Notes: generated by a model not told the origin, from the letters alone. DNA of 64,000 nt from Christiangramia fulva (GCF_003024155.1 NZ_CP028136.1:930001-994000), one strand, 5' to 3'. Numbered from the stretch's first letter, positions 27,959 through 35,540 are shown. Numbers and translations are program-made.

Positions 27959-28411
27959 ATGATCAAAAAACTTGATCATCAAAATATAGCTACCGCAAGA
28001 AAAATACGCGCCGTTTTTCAGGTTTCTTATGCGGTGGAAGCCGAACTTTTAAAAGCAGCAGACTTTCCTCCGCTGAAAAGACCTCTTGAAGGATTTACCG
28101 GAAGCAGCAACGAATTTTTCGGTTTTTTTGAGGAAAAGGAGCTGGCCGGCGTGATGGAAATCGATGAAAAGAAAGATTCTGTTCATATTCAAAGCCTGGT
28201 TGTTCAGCCTAAATTCTTCAGAAAAGGGATCGGGAAAAAACTTGTAGATTTTGCCTTCAGCAATTATAAAACTAAGCTTTTCACCGTAGAAACAGGCGCA
28301 GCCAATGGCCCTGCCACTAATCTTTACCTTCAAACCGGATTTACAAAATTAGAGGAATTCGATACCGATCACGGAATTAGAAAAGTACGGTTTGAAAAAC
28401 CCTTTATATAA
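27959..28411 (+). CDS. GNAT family N-acetyltransferase
   Basis: A 150-residue single-domain acetyltransferase with the acetyl-CoA loop VVQPKFFRKGIGKKLVDFA near residues 80-98 and a C-terminal YLQTGFTKLEEF typical of the fold. ATG start at 27959, 22 bases after the aldo/keto reductase stop. It is not closely similar to the tandem pair at 6.7-7.75 kb. Substrate unknown. Confidence 0.87.
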   Translation: MIKKLDHQNIATARKIRAVFQVSYAVEAELLKAADFPPLKRPLEGFTGSSNEFFGFFEEKELAGVMEIDEKKDSVHIQSLVVQPKFFRKGIGKKLVDFAFSNYKTKLFTVETGAANGPATNLYLQTGFTKLEEFDTDHGIRKVRFEKPFI

Positions 28412-28568
28412 CCTGATATCCATTAATGTAAAGAGATTTACCTGTAAACCCCATTCTTATTTTATTAATTTTCAAGGTTTTATAACTTAAAAAGATTTAT
28501 CTTTCCTGTTTTGGAATTTAGCCTCACTTAATCCCCAATCTCTAATTTTTTTGAAATATTCAAGGACC

Positions 28569-29639
28569 ATGAAAAATATAATGACTTTATTTTTGGCTGG
28601 AATTCTAATTTCCGGGACCTGTTTTTGTCAATCGGTTGATAGTATTATCACAGAAGCCGATCAATTTCTAAATTCTTTATCTGAAAAACAGCAGGCTATC
28701 ATAAACGCAGACTTCGAGGATTCTTTGCGTACGAAATGGACTAATCTTCCAGTGGGAATGGCACCAAGGCCCGGGTTAAGATATGGAGAGCTTTCTGAAG
28801 AAAGCAGAATAAAATACCACCATCTTCTCTCAAACATCCTGAGTTCACAGGGATATTTGAAAGTCACCAGCATCATGACCCTGGATGATATTCTAAATGA
28901 AATCTACGATACGGCTCACCGAAAAAAAGAAATTGACGATAAAACCTATCAGGAAATAAGGGATTTAAACTGGGGCTACGAAAACTATTTCGTTTCCTTC
29001 TGGGGAGAACCTAATATAACCGAGACCTGGGGTATGAAACTGGAAGGTCACCACATCTCTCTAAATTTAACAGCTACAGGAAATGAATTTTCCCTTACAC
29101 CTATGTTCCTGGGAACCGATCCTGCCGAAGTTCACACGACCAAATTTGCCGGATTGCGTATTCTGAATAAAGAAGAAGATTATGGCTTTCACCTCATCAA
29201 TTCTCTAACCAAAGATCAGAAATCAATGGCCACCCTGAGCGAGGAAGTTCCAGCAGATATTATTACTAATCCGAATTTCAAAGGCCGATTAACCGAATAT
29301 AAGGGAATTAAAAGCGGCCAGATGAATCCCAAGCAAAAACAGTTGCTGAAGTTCATAATTGAAGAATATATCAACAATCTGGAGCACGAAAAAGCAGCTG
29401 AATATTTATCTAAAATCGAAAAATCGGGTATTGATAATGTTTATTTCGCGTGGATTGGCAGTTATCAACATCAAAAACCACATTATTACATCATCAACGG
29501 GCCCGATTTTATAATTGAATATGATAACGTTGGTTTCCAGAAAAACGGAAATCACATCCACACCATCTGGCGCGAAAAAGGAAATGATTTTGGGGAAGAT
29601 ATCTTAAGAAACCACTACGTGCTGGATCATAAAAAATAG
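28569..29639 (+). CDS. DUF3500 family secreted protein
   Basis: A 356-residue protein with a signal peptide (residues 1-20, ending TCFCQ; the Cys before Gln could alternatively be lipidated). The body matches what I know of DUF3500: WTNLPVGMAPRPGLRYGEL, GHHISLNLT, FLGTDPAEV, YFAWIGS-type core and a C-terminal YDNVGFQKNGNHIHTIWR. Function unknown; members are often found with secreted or periplasmic enzymes. The longer frame begins with a TTG; the ATG at 28569 gives a clean signal peptide. Confidence 0.82.
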   Translation: MKNIMTLFLAGILISGTCFCQSVDSIITEADQFLNSLSEKQQAIINADFEDSLRTKWTNLPVGMAPRPGLRYGELSEESRIKYHHLLSNILSSQGYLKVTSIMTLDDILNEIYDTAHRKKEIDDKTYQEIRDLNWGYENYFVSFWGEPNITETWGMKLEGHHISLNLTATGNEFSLTPMFLGTDPAEVHTTKFAGLRILNKEEDYGFHLINSLTKDQKSMATLSEEVPADIITNPNFKGRLTEYKGIKSGQMNPKQKQLLKFIIEEYINNLEHEKAAEYLSKIEKSGIDNVYFAWIGSYQHQKPHYYIINGPDFIIEYDNVGFQKNGNHIHTIWREKGNDFGEDILRNHYVLDHKK

Positions 29640-29688
29640 CTTTATGCCTCCAGGATTCTATCTTCTAAAAGGTCACCCTCAAACCCAA

Positions 29689-30435
29689 TTATAGCTGCGA
29701 GAAATCAAGCGGTTTCAAATAGGTCTGAATGATATTGGAAACCGTATTCGCATATTCTTCCATTCCTGAGATTCGTTTCCAATCGGCATCGCTTCCAAAT
29801 TTTTGCCACCTGTCAGCATTCTCAGCCTTGTCTTTGGTCGCCAACATATAGGTCAGGGAAGGCATGTGATCGCCGGCAATATTTCTTCCGAAGAAAACAA
29901 TGGGAAAATCAATATTTTTAAAAATTGCGAATTCATCCTGGTTGAACATTTTTAACTTCCGTCTCAGAGCGTCTTCATTATAACCATGATAGGTACGAAG
30001 CTCAAAGAATTGAGCATCTTCAGAAGGCGTTTTTAATTGTGGGAAACCTGTGGTTGATTTCATCACACTGGTTTCATAGCGCTGGTAAGGAAATTTTTCC
30101 GGAGAAATTGACCAAAAAGCCTTAGCAGCGGCCTGGTACTGCTCGTCTTTTCGTAGCTCAACCGGCATATTTGCATAATCCTGTGCACTTGCATAAGGGA
30201 TGAGCAGATATAATTTCTTTGGTAAGGTGGCCGAAGCCTCTTCAAAAGCACCAACAGATTTTACCCCATGCCGATTTAAGGCCGGGATGAGCGCGTTTTG
30301 AAAATAATCGTGCAATGGTTTTTCAGAATTTCCGAATTTTAAATGATAAATTCTCAATTCATAAACTTCATCCTGGGCATAGGATGAAAGAAATATAAAA
30401 AATGAACAAATTAATAGTAAGCCTCGTGAGATCAT
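29689..30435 (-). CDS. NIPSNAP family protein, exported
   Basis: A 248-residue protein with a signal peptide (ends SSYAQ near residue 21) and two ferredoxin-like NIPSNAP modules. VYELRIYHLKFGNSEK lies near 24-39 and FFELRTYHGYNEDALRRKL near 142-160. The family is of unclear function, with roles proposed in small-molecule binding. It is convergent with the DUF3500 gene and divergent from the DUF2892 gene. Confidence 0.88.
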   Translation of the reverse strand: MISRGLLLICSFFIFLSSYAQDEVYELRIYHLKFGNSEKPLHDYFQNALIPALNRHGVKSVGAFEEASATLPKKLYLLIPYASAQDYANMPVELRKDEQYQAAAKAFWSISPEKFPYQRYETSVMKSTTGFPQLKTPSEDAQFFELRTYHGYNEDALRRKLKMFNQDEFAIFKNIDFPIVFFGRNIAGDHMPSLTYMLATKDKAENADRWQKFGSDADWKRISGMEEYANTVSNIIQTYLKPLDFSQL

Positions 30436-30567
30436 AATGCATTATTTTTAAACAGATTTCGAATTTAGCATATTTCTCTAACAATTCCTCTTTTTCTGAT
30501 ATTTCTCACTTTTTTCGGACTTTTTATTTCTGACCTTTAATGGTTATTAATTAAACTTTACAAGATC

Positions 30568-30792
30568 ATGAAAAAAAATATGGGAAGAACAGATAAAATT
30601 GTCAGGCTGATAATTGCTGCTGCGCTATTGATCCTTTACGCCACAGAAGTTGTTGAAGGAACCTGGGGAATAATTTTTCTAATTCTTGCAGGCATTCTTG
30701 TGCTAACGAGCCTCGTAAGTTTTTGTCCGCTTTATGCGCCATTTCACCTTCACACTAACAGAAATAAGAATAAGCAGGAAAAAGTGGTTTAA
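30568..30792 (+). CDS. DUF2892 (YgaP transmembrane-like) small membrane protein
   Basis: 74 residues with two hydrophobic helices (about 12-27 and 32-50) and the family end SFCPLYAPFHLHT. It starts with the typical NMGRTDKIVRLII. Inner-membrane protein of unknown role; in YgaP this domain is fused to a rhodanese, here it stands alone. ATG at 30568. Confidence 0.88.
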   Translation: MKKNMGRTDKIVRLIIAAALLILYATEVVEGTWGIIFLILAGILVLTSLVSFCPLYAPFHLHTNRNKNKQEKVV

Positions 30793-30815
30793 TAGTGTTA
30801 AGTAGCTGAAAGGGC

Positions 30816-31493
30816 TTACTCTTTTCTTTGTTTTCGTTTTTTTCTTTTATTCCTGATAAATTCCACGGCCACCGGAATCAGGGATAATATGATTATGCCT
30901 AAAAGAACGATCTCAAAATTCTGCTTCACAAAACTCAAATTTCCGAAGAAGTAACCCAGAAAAACAAGTAGTACAACCCATCCCGTACCGCCAATGACAT
31001 TATAACGAATAAATTTTTTAAAGTGCATATCACCCACCCCGGCCACAAAAGGCGCGAAAGTGCGGATAATAGGAACGAAACGTGCAATGATGATGGTTTT
31101 TGAACCATGTTTGGCATAGAAATCATGTGTTTTGTCAATATTCTTCTGGCTCACAAGCTGCTTTCCGAAAACTTTCCAGCCTAAAACCCGGAGTCCCACG
31201 GTACTACCCAGATAATAATTAAGACTGTCGCCCAAAATAGCTGCGGCGGCCATGGCAATTAAAATTACAGCCAGGCTAAGCTGCGCGGTTTCCCCTGAAT
31301 CATTCTGAACACCGGCGCAAAAAGTCCCGGCAGTAAAAAGAAGGGAATCTCCCGGAAGAAATGGCATGATCACCAGGCCGGTTTCAATAAAAATAAATCC
31401 GAAAAGAATAGCATACACCCAAATTCCATAATTCATGATCATGGTGAAAAGGTGGCTGTCAAGGTTTAGCAGAAAATCAATTACGCTATTCAA
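30816..31493 (-). CDS. DedA family membrane protein, TTG start
   Basis: A 225-residue DedA/VTT protein of the inner membrane. The signature FIETGLVIMPFLPGDSLLF lies near residues 35-53, and the conserved ARFVPIIRTFAPFVAGVG near 137-154. Family members are implicated in lipid (undecaprenyl or phospholipid) translocation and membrane homeostasis. The frame opens at a TTG (31493) whose product aligns with the usual N-terminus xxIIDFLLxLDxHL; the first ATG is 17 codons in and would remove that segment. A Lys/Arg-rich tail ends the protein. Confidence 0.9.
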   Translation of the reverse strand: MNSVIDFLLNLDSHLFTMIMNYGIWVYAILFGFIFIETGLVIMPFLPGDSLLFTAGTFCAGVQNDSGETAQLSLAVILIAMAAAAILGDSLNYYLGSTVGLRVLGWKVFGKQLVSQKNIDKTHDFYAKHGSKTIIIARFVPIIRTFAPFVAGVGDMHFKKFIRYNVIGGTGWVVLLVFLGYFFGNLSFVKQNFEIVLLGIIILSLIPVAVEFIRNKRKKRKQRKE

Positions 31494-31599
31494 AATATAC
31501 GCTCAAATTTAGATTTTTGAAAGTACAGCGTTTTTAGGCCAAATTCCAGCGCAATCAATATTTTTAGGTCAATTTTACCGATTCCTTCACAGTTTTTAA

Positions 31600-31746
31600 C
31601 TCACTCCACGTGTGAAAATTGGCGAAAAATCCCAAGGCCCCAGCATTCCCGATGAGGTCAAAGACCAGATCTTGATATTGCATGGTGGCAAGATCAAGAT
31701 CGATAAGCCCGAAAACGTAGGCGCCGTGGTATCGCTGATTTTCTAG
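31600..31746 (+). pseudogene. Remnant of a histidine-kinase ATPase domain C-terminus
   Basis: A 48-codon open stretch between stops reads VKIGEKSQGPSIPDEVKDQI and then LHGGKIKIDKPENVGAVVSLIF. It aligns by eye with the kinase pattern 'VKIxVxDNGPGIPDEVKDxI ... xHGGxI...G..xxxxF'. The segment between the F box and the last strands (the G1/G2 lid, some 25 residues) is absent, and key Asp and Asn are replaced by Ser and Gln. I read it as a decayed, internally deleted kinase end. No start codon context is visible. The opposite strand also has a 68-codon frame here, which I regard as its shadow. Confidence 0.45.
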
Positions 31747-31822
31747 CTGGAATAAAATATAAATTCTCAAGAGATCTCTGCAAATAATTATCAGCGGGCA
31801 TTTTACTGTGTGAATTTTTTTA

Positions 31823-31830
31823 TATTTTTG
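31823..31830 (+). promoter_or_regulatory. -7 element TATTTTTG of the tRNA-Leu locus
   Basis: TAnnTTTG match ending 12 bases before the 5' end of the tRNA-Leu relic (31843), the distance expected for a tRNA promoter with a short leader. It now drives the relic, the GIY-YIG gene and presumably the intact tRNA-Leu as one transcript, since no separate promoter is evident in front of the intact tRNA. Confidence 0.5.
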
Positions 31831-31851
31831 CCGTCCAATTATGCTCGAGTG

Positions 31852-31871
31852 CCTACCTTTCGGCAGGCAGG
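31852..31871 (+). repeat. 20-nt palindromic repeat unit 1
   Basis: CCTACCTTTCGGCAGGCAGG, inserted exactly between the acceptor strand and the D arm of the tRNA relic. It shares 15 of 20 positions with unit 2 and has an imperfect inverted structure (CCTnCCT / AGGCAGG). 'CCTGCCTG...CAGGCAGG' palindromes are frequent in Bacteroidota genomes (general knowledge). Confidence 0.75.
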
Positions 31872-31885
31872 GCGGAATTGGTAGA

Positions 31886-31905
31886 CCTGTCTGCCGACAG
31901 GCAGG
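31886..31905 (+). repeat. 20-nt palindromic repeat unit 2
   Basis: CCTGTCTGCCGACAGGCAGG, inserted inside the D arm of the same tRNA relic. Its inverted arms CCTGTCTG / CAGGCAGG pair almost fully. Same length and family as unit 1, so the relic was hit twice by the same kind of element, or the unit was copied locally. Confidence 0.75.
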
Positions 31906-31917
31906 CGCGCTGAAAAA

Positions 31918-32163
31918 ATGATTACAGTTTATGCTATTTCAAGTATATATCATCACTACATAGATGTAGGGATGACAGAAAATATAGAAGAACGGTTTAA
32001 ACGACATAATTCAGGAAGAGAAAAAACAACAAAAGCTTATCTTCCTTTTGAGCTAATTTTTACCGAGCTTTGCGAAAACAGAGTAGAAGGTAGAAAAAGA
32101 GAGAAATACTGGAAATCTGGTATTGGAAAGGAAAAATTAAAAAGGCTCAGAAAATTAAAATAA
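31918..32163 (+). CDS. Small GIY-YIG nuclease
   Basis: An 81-residue single-domain GIY-YIG protein. It begins MITVYAISSIYHHYIDVG, where the tyrosine-strand pair corresponds to 'GIY' and 'YIG' in relaxed form. GMTENIEERFKRHNSG (with the conserved Arg and the HNxG end) and RVEGRKREKYWKSG (with the conserved Glu) follow. The family cuts DNA; small members of this COG2827 type are often of unknown role. The gene begins six bases after the tRNA-Leu relic and ends one base before the leader of the intact tRNA-Leu, so it is flanked by a direct repeat of the tRNA 5' half. That is the layout expected of a site-specific invader. Confidence 0.85.
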   Translation: MITVYAISSIYHHYIDVGMTENIEERFKRHNSGREKTTKAYLPFELIFTELCENRVEGRKREKYWKSGIGKEKLKRLRKLK

Positions 32164-32164
32164 T

Positions 32165-32246
32165 GCTCGAGTGGCGGAACTGGTAGACGCGCTGGATTCA
32201 AAATCCAGTTTCTTCGGAAGTGCGGGTTCGATTCCCGCCTCGAGTA
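32165..32246 (+). tRNA. tRNA-Leu (anticodon CAA)
   Basis: Cloverleaf read by eye: acceptor GCTCGAG pairs with CTCGAGT (one G-U), D loop with GGTAG, and anticodon stem CTGGA/TCCAG with loop TTCAAAA, giving CAA, which reads UUG. There is a long variable arm around TTCTTCGG, T arm GCGGG-TTCGATT-CCCGC, and discriminator A. CCA is not encoded. It sits one base after the GIY-YIG stop and about 240 bases before the integrase start. Confidence 0.93.
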
Positions 32247-32269
32247 CTTTTTAAACATCAAATCGAATT

Positions 32270-32305
32270 AAAACCCCGTAAATCTCAGTGTTTACGGGGT
32301 TTTTA
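32270..32305 (+). terminator. Rho-independent terminator after tRNA-Leu
   Basis: Stem AAAACCCCGTAAA/TTTACGGGGTTTT (13 bp) with an eight-base loop and a T tail, 24 bases after the tRNA. It separates the tRNA transcript from the integrase gene. Confidence 0.9.
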
Positions 32306-32355
32306 ATTTTTAACATATCCATTTAATACCATCTAAATTCAACTAAAAAGGGGGG

Positions 32356-32398
32356 AATTCGGGAACACTTAGAAATTTTTTTTAGGTGCCCCCGAATT
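32356..32398. repeat. Inverted repeat before the integrase gene
   Basis: AATTCGGG (32356-32363) and CCCGAATT (32391-32398) form a perfect 8-bp inverted repeat around an A/T-rich centre. It lies between the tRNA terminator and the integrase. It may be an integrase or excisionase binding site, or a regulatory hairpin for int. Confidence 0.45.
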
Positions 32399-32486
32399 AC
32401 ACGTAACCACCTGTTAAATAAACCTTTACACATTTTTTATTTTATTGATTTGAGCTACATTTATTTCAAATTTTTAAACGAAAAGG

Positions 32487-33704
32487 ATGCAAAATTTACT
32501 TTCAATCTTATTCTTCATCAGAAAGAGTAAAGGTATAGAAGCAACTGAAGGCACAATTTACCTCCGAATTACCTATAACGGACAGAGATCTGAAATCAGT
32601 ACCTTCCGAAAAGTTGTGCTTTCAAAGTGGAATGCAAAAGCAAATAAAGTTACCGGAACCTCCTCCCAAGCAAGGCAGATTAACAGAAGCCTTGAAATAA
32701 TAAAAAATGAAATACACGAGATTTATCAAAAATTTCTAAAAGAGGGAGAGGAAATATCTGCGGTTAAGATTAAGAATGAATATTTAGGAGAAGGGGAAAA
32801 CAAAAAGTCCATTCTTGCAATGTTTGATGAGCACAATCAAAGAATGGAGAAGCTGGTTGGAAAAGATTACTCTTTTAGAACCCTCCAGAGATATAAAACA
32901 ACCCAGAAACATCTGAAGTTTTTTATCGCTGATAGTTTCAAAAGCAATGATTTTCCTGTTAATAATCTAGATACTAAATTTATTAATAGCTTTATTTATT
33001 ACTTAAAAACTGTCGTAAATCTTTCTCATAACTCATCTCTTAAGTACCTCGCTTATTTAAAAAAGATTGTACGAGTAGCATACGCTAATGGTTGGATAGA
33101 TAAAGATCCTTTCTACAATTTTAAATTAAAACTTCAAAAAATTGATCGTGAGTTTCTAAATAAAGAGGAGATAATCAAAATAATGGAGAAGGAATTTTTA
33201 ATTCCTAGAATGGAACATGTAAGAGATGTTTTTCTATTTTCCTGTTATACTGGTTTAGCATTTTCAGATGTACAAAAATTGACCGAAAATGATATTGTTA
33301 AAGGGATAGATGGAAATCTATGGATTAAAACCAAACGAACTAAAACGAAGGTTTTGAGCAGTATTCCTTTACTCCCTGTTGCCGAAAAAATCATTCAAAA
33401 ATATCAAGGCAATGAATATCCCCAAAAGAAGCTACTTCCGGTTTATTCAAATCAAAAAATGAATAGCTATCTTAAAGAAATCGCCGACAGCTGCGGAATT
33501 AAAAAGAACCTTACTTTTCATATGGCCAGGCATACCTTTGCTACGACAGTTACCTTATCTAATGGAGTTCCTATTGAATCAGTCAGCAAAATGCTAGGCC
33601 ATAGTTCTCTTAAAACAACTCAGCATTACGCCAAAATTCTAGATGAAAAACTAAGTGAAGACATGAACATTCTAAAGCAGAGGATATCGGTGGCAAATAA
33701 ATAG
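32487..33704 (+). CDS. Tyrosine site-specific integrase (Bacteroidota type)
   Basis: A 405-residue phage-type integrase. It has an arm-binding N-terminal domain (about 1-95, with the strand pair EGTIYLRITYNGQRSEIST), a SAM-like core-binding domain (about 105-205) and a catalytic domain (about 215-400). Catalytic residues seen are a lysine in KTKRTKTK, HMARHTFAT (His and Arg near 345), LGHSSLKTTQHYAKI (His and the nucleophile Tyr near 380). The first arginine of the R-K-H-R-H-Y set is replaced: the box reads CYTGLAFSDV, as in IntDOT-like enzymes. It should integrate the element at or beside tRNA-Leu. ATG start at 32487. Confidence 0.92.
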   Translation: MQNLLSILFFIRKSKGIEATEGTIYLRITYNGQRSEISTFRKVVLSKWNAKANKVTGTSSQARQINRSLEIIKNEIHEIYQKFLKEGEEISAVKIKNEYLGEGENKKSILAMFDEHNQRMEKLVGKDYSFRTLQRYKTTQKHLKFFIADSFKSNDFPVNNLDTKFINSFIYYLKTVVNLSHNSSLKYLAYLKKIVRVAYANGWIDKDPFYNFKLKLQKIDREFLNKEEIIKIMEKEFLIPRMEHVRDVFLFSCYTGLAFSDVQKLTENDIVKGIDGNLWIKTKRTKTKVLSSIPLLPVAEKIIQKYQGNEYPQKKLLPVYSNQKMNSYLKEIADSCGIKKNLTFHMARHTFATTVTLSNGVPIESVSKMLGHSSLKTTQHYAKILDEKLSEDMNILKQRISVANK

Positions 33705-33949
33705 TGACATGGATTTCCTAAACGGTGAATTCGAGAAGTACTTTTCTTTTCCTTTTTTACGAAGATCTATGTAATTCGTTTAAAAATCTCAAATACGGAA
33801 AATTTTAGGTAAGAGGTCATATGATATTAAAAGGTTTCATTTACTGTAGGAATAAAATTAATCTTCTTACCATTTTACATTATTTTCAATCAAAATAAAT
33901 GTTTTATAAATAATATTCATTTTAAATATCATTTTTGTAATTTTCATTG

Positions 33950-33966
33950 AAGTATTGTCAATACTT
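33950..33966. promoter_or_regulatory. Palindromic operator-like site before the helicase gene
   Basis: AAGTATTGTCAATACTT is a perfect inverted repeat (8+1+8) 21 bases before the helicase ATG. Its right arm overlaps a TACTTTG sequence resembling a -7 element. A repressor bound here would block the promoter; no repressor gene is identified. The surrounding 280 bases between int and this gene hold nothing else I can recognise. Confidence 0.4.
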
Positions 33967-33987
33967 TGACTGTAATGAATTTACAAG

Positions 33988-35199
33988 ATGAAAGATCCAA
34001 GTTCCTATATCCGGGTCGGTACCCAGTATTATAAAAAGGTACAAATACCTACCATTTCAGGTCATACTAATCATAGCTTGATTCCATGGACTATGGAAAC
34101 CATTCGCCAGGATCATGGTAAAACCTTTCTGGGTCAGATTCCAAAATATGATGGCTTCACCTGTATTCCCGATCACTTAAATTTTCAATCCACCTACCAT
34201 ACTTTTTATAATACCTATGCTCCGCTTAGTCATGAGCCAGCCGAAGGCAGCATTAAACGATCCCTGGAATTCATAGATCACATCTTTGGGACTCACAGTG
34301 AACTCGGATTGGACTACCTGCAATTACTTTTTACCCGGCCTACTCAAATCCTTCCCATCTTGTGCCTGGTCTCCCAGGAACGCTCTACTGGAAAAAGCAC
34401 CTTTTTAAAATGGCTGAAGCATATCTTTCAGGGGAACCTGACCTACTTAGTCAATGATGATTTCAGCAGCCAGTTCAATTCAGATTGGACTAGCAAATTA
34501 CTGATCTGCATCGATGAAGTTTTATTTAATAAAGAGGAGCTGACCGAACGTATCAAATACCTAAGCACGACCAATTACAATAAGCTCGAAGCAAAAGGAA
34601 AGGATAAACGGGAAGTAGAGTTTTTTGGGAAGTTTATTCTCTGCAGTAACAACGAAGAAAACTTTATCAAGATCGATCAGCATGAAACCCGGTTTTGGGT
34701 GCTGAAGGTTCCAAAGGCTAAAAAGGAAGAAACAGAATTCCTCGAAAAGCTCCGCCAGGAGATCCCGGCCTTTCTTTATTTCCTTACTAGGCGACAAATG
34801 CATACTACAAAGAAAACACGCATGTGGTTTACGCCGGAACAAATTGAGACCAAAGCTTTACGACAGCTGGTTTATAATAATAGAAGCCGGGTAGAGAAGG
34901 AATTGGCAAGTCTGCTTTTCACTCTTATGGAGTCGGATGATGCTGAGGAGATTAAAATCTGCCCTGTGGATGCCTTACATGCACTGGGTAAATCCAGGGT
35001 ACGTACGGATCTCACACAAATCCGGAAAATACTTAAAAAAGACTGGAACCTGACCAATCAGCCCAATTCCAACCGCTACCTCCGATTTGTGATCTACGGC
35101 GATGGAGATATCAACTGGAGAGAAGCTAAAGGACGTTATTTCACCATAAATAAAATGTTTTTACAGCAGCAGTTTGGAGACCCTAAGGAGGCAAAATGA
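33988..35199 (+). CDS. Primase-helicase (SF3/D5-like, DUF5906 type) of a mobile element
   Basis: A 403-residue replication protein with an SF3-like ATPase core. Walker A is in SQERSTGKSTFLKW near residues 130-143, Walker B in LLICIDEVLF near 171-180, and motif C in FILCSNNEENF near 212-222 followed by DQHETRFWVLKVP (Arg finger region). Such proteins unwind the origin of plasmids, phages and integrative elements. The N-terminal 100 residues show no primase motif; a separate Toprim primase is encoded downstream. The iteron block starts just after its stop. ATG start at 33988. Confidence 0.85.
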   Translation: MKDPSSYIRVGTQYYKKVQIPTISGHTNHSLIPWTMETIRQDHGKTFLGQIPKYDGFTCIPDHLNFQSTYHTFYNTYAPLSHEPAEGSIKRSLEFIDHIFGTHSELGLDYLQLLFTRPTQILPILCLVSQERSTGKSTFLKWLKHIFQGNLTYLVNDDFSSQFNSDWTSKLLICIDEVLFNKEELTERIKYLSTTNYNKLEAKGKDKREVEFFGKFILCSNNEENFIKIDQHETRFWVLKVPKAKKEETEFLEKLRQEIPAFLYFLTRRQMHTTKKTRMWFTPEQIETKALRQLVYNNRSRVEKELASLLFTLMESDDAEEIKICPVDALHALGKSRVRTDLTQIRKILKKDWNLTNQPNSNRYLRFVIYGDGDINWREAKGRYFTINKMFLQQQFGDPKEAK

Positions 35200-35225
35200 T
35201 GCCAGGTCAAACAAAAATGATGAAT

Positions 35226-35443
35226 TGATGACAAAATGATGACAAGGAATCCTCAATAGTGACGGGGGCTTCCGGGTGCTGTCATCGTTTCATCATTTTT
35301 GAATAGAATATTGGAGGGTACACTTATAGTTTTTCTCTTTTTTTTGATGAATTGATGACAAAGTATAATAACATCAGTAATAATAAGGGTTTAGGCTGTC
35401 ATCATTTTGTCATCAAACTGTCATCAAAATGAAAATGATGACA
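35226..35443. repeat. Iteron cluster: seven TGATGACA/TGTCATCA sites
   Basis: Perfect 8-mers lie at 35226, 35237 and 35353 (TGATGACA), 35397, 35408 and 35419 (TGTCATCA), and 35436 (TGATGACA), plus a 7-base match at 35280. Three in a row at 35397 are spaced exactly 11 bases, as are the two at 35226, close to one helical turn. Such phased sites next to helicase and primase genes look like a replication origin or a Rep-type regulatory site. Confidence 0.7.
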
Positions 35444-35540
35444 GAACATAAGAAAAGACGTACAAGATACTAAAGCCGTCAAAATTTCATCATTCGAAAT
35501 GCTGTTGAAATATAAAATGAAGCGTGCCTTTTCACTACTT

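Larger units (their letters stand above)
31843..31912 (+). pseudogene. tRNA-Leu 5'-half relic with two 20-nt palindromic inserts
   Basis: Removing two 20-base inserts leaves 30 bases that match the first 30 bases of the intact tRNA-Leu at 32165 with a single C-to-T difference. The pieces are GCTCGAGTG (31843-31851), GCGGAATTGGTAGA (31872-31885) and CGCGCTG (31906-31912). The copy stops at the start of the anticodon arm, and six bases later the GIY-YIG start codon follows. It cannot fold as a tRNA. It reads as the left half of a tRNA gene split by insertion, with the full tRNA restored on the other side of the nuclease gene. Confidence 0.8.

Noticed and set aside
31564..31770. 68-codon minus-strand frame before the tRNA locus
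   Set aside because: It opens with TTG, has no ATG until codon 30, matches no family I know, and overlaps the plus-strand kinase-like remnant, whose similarity is better.
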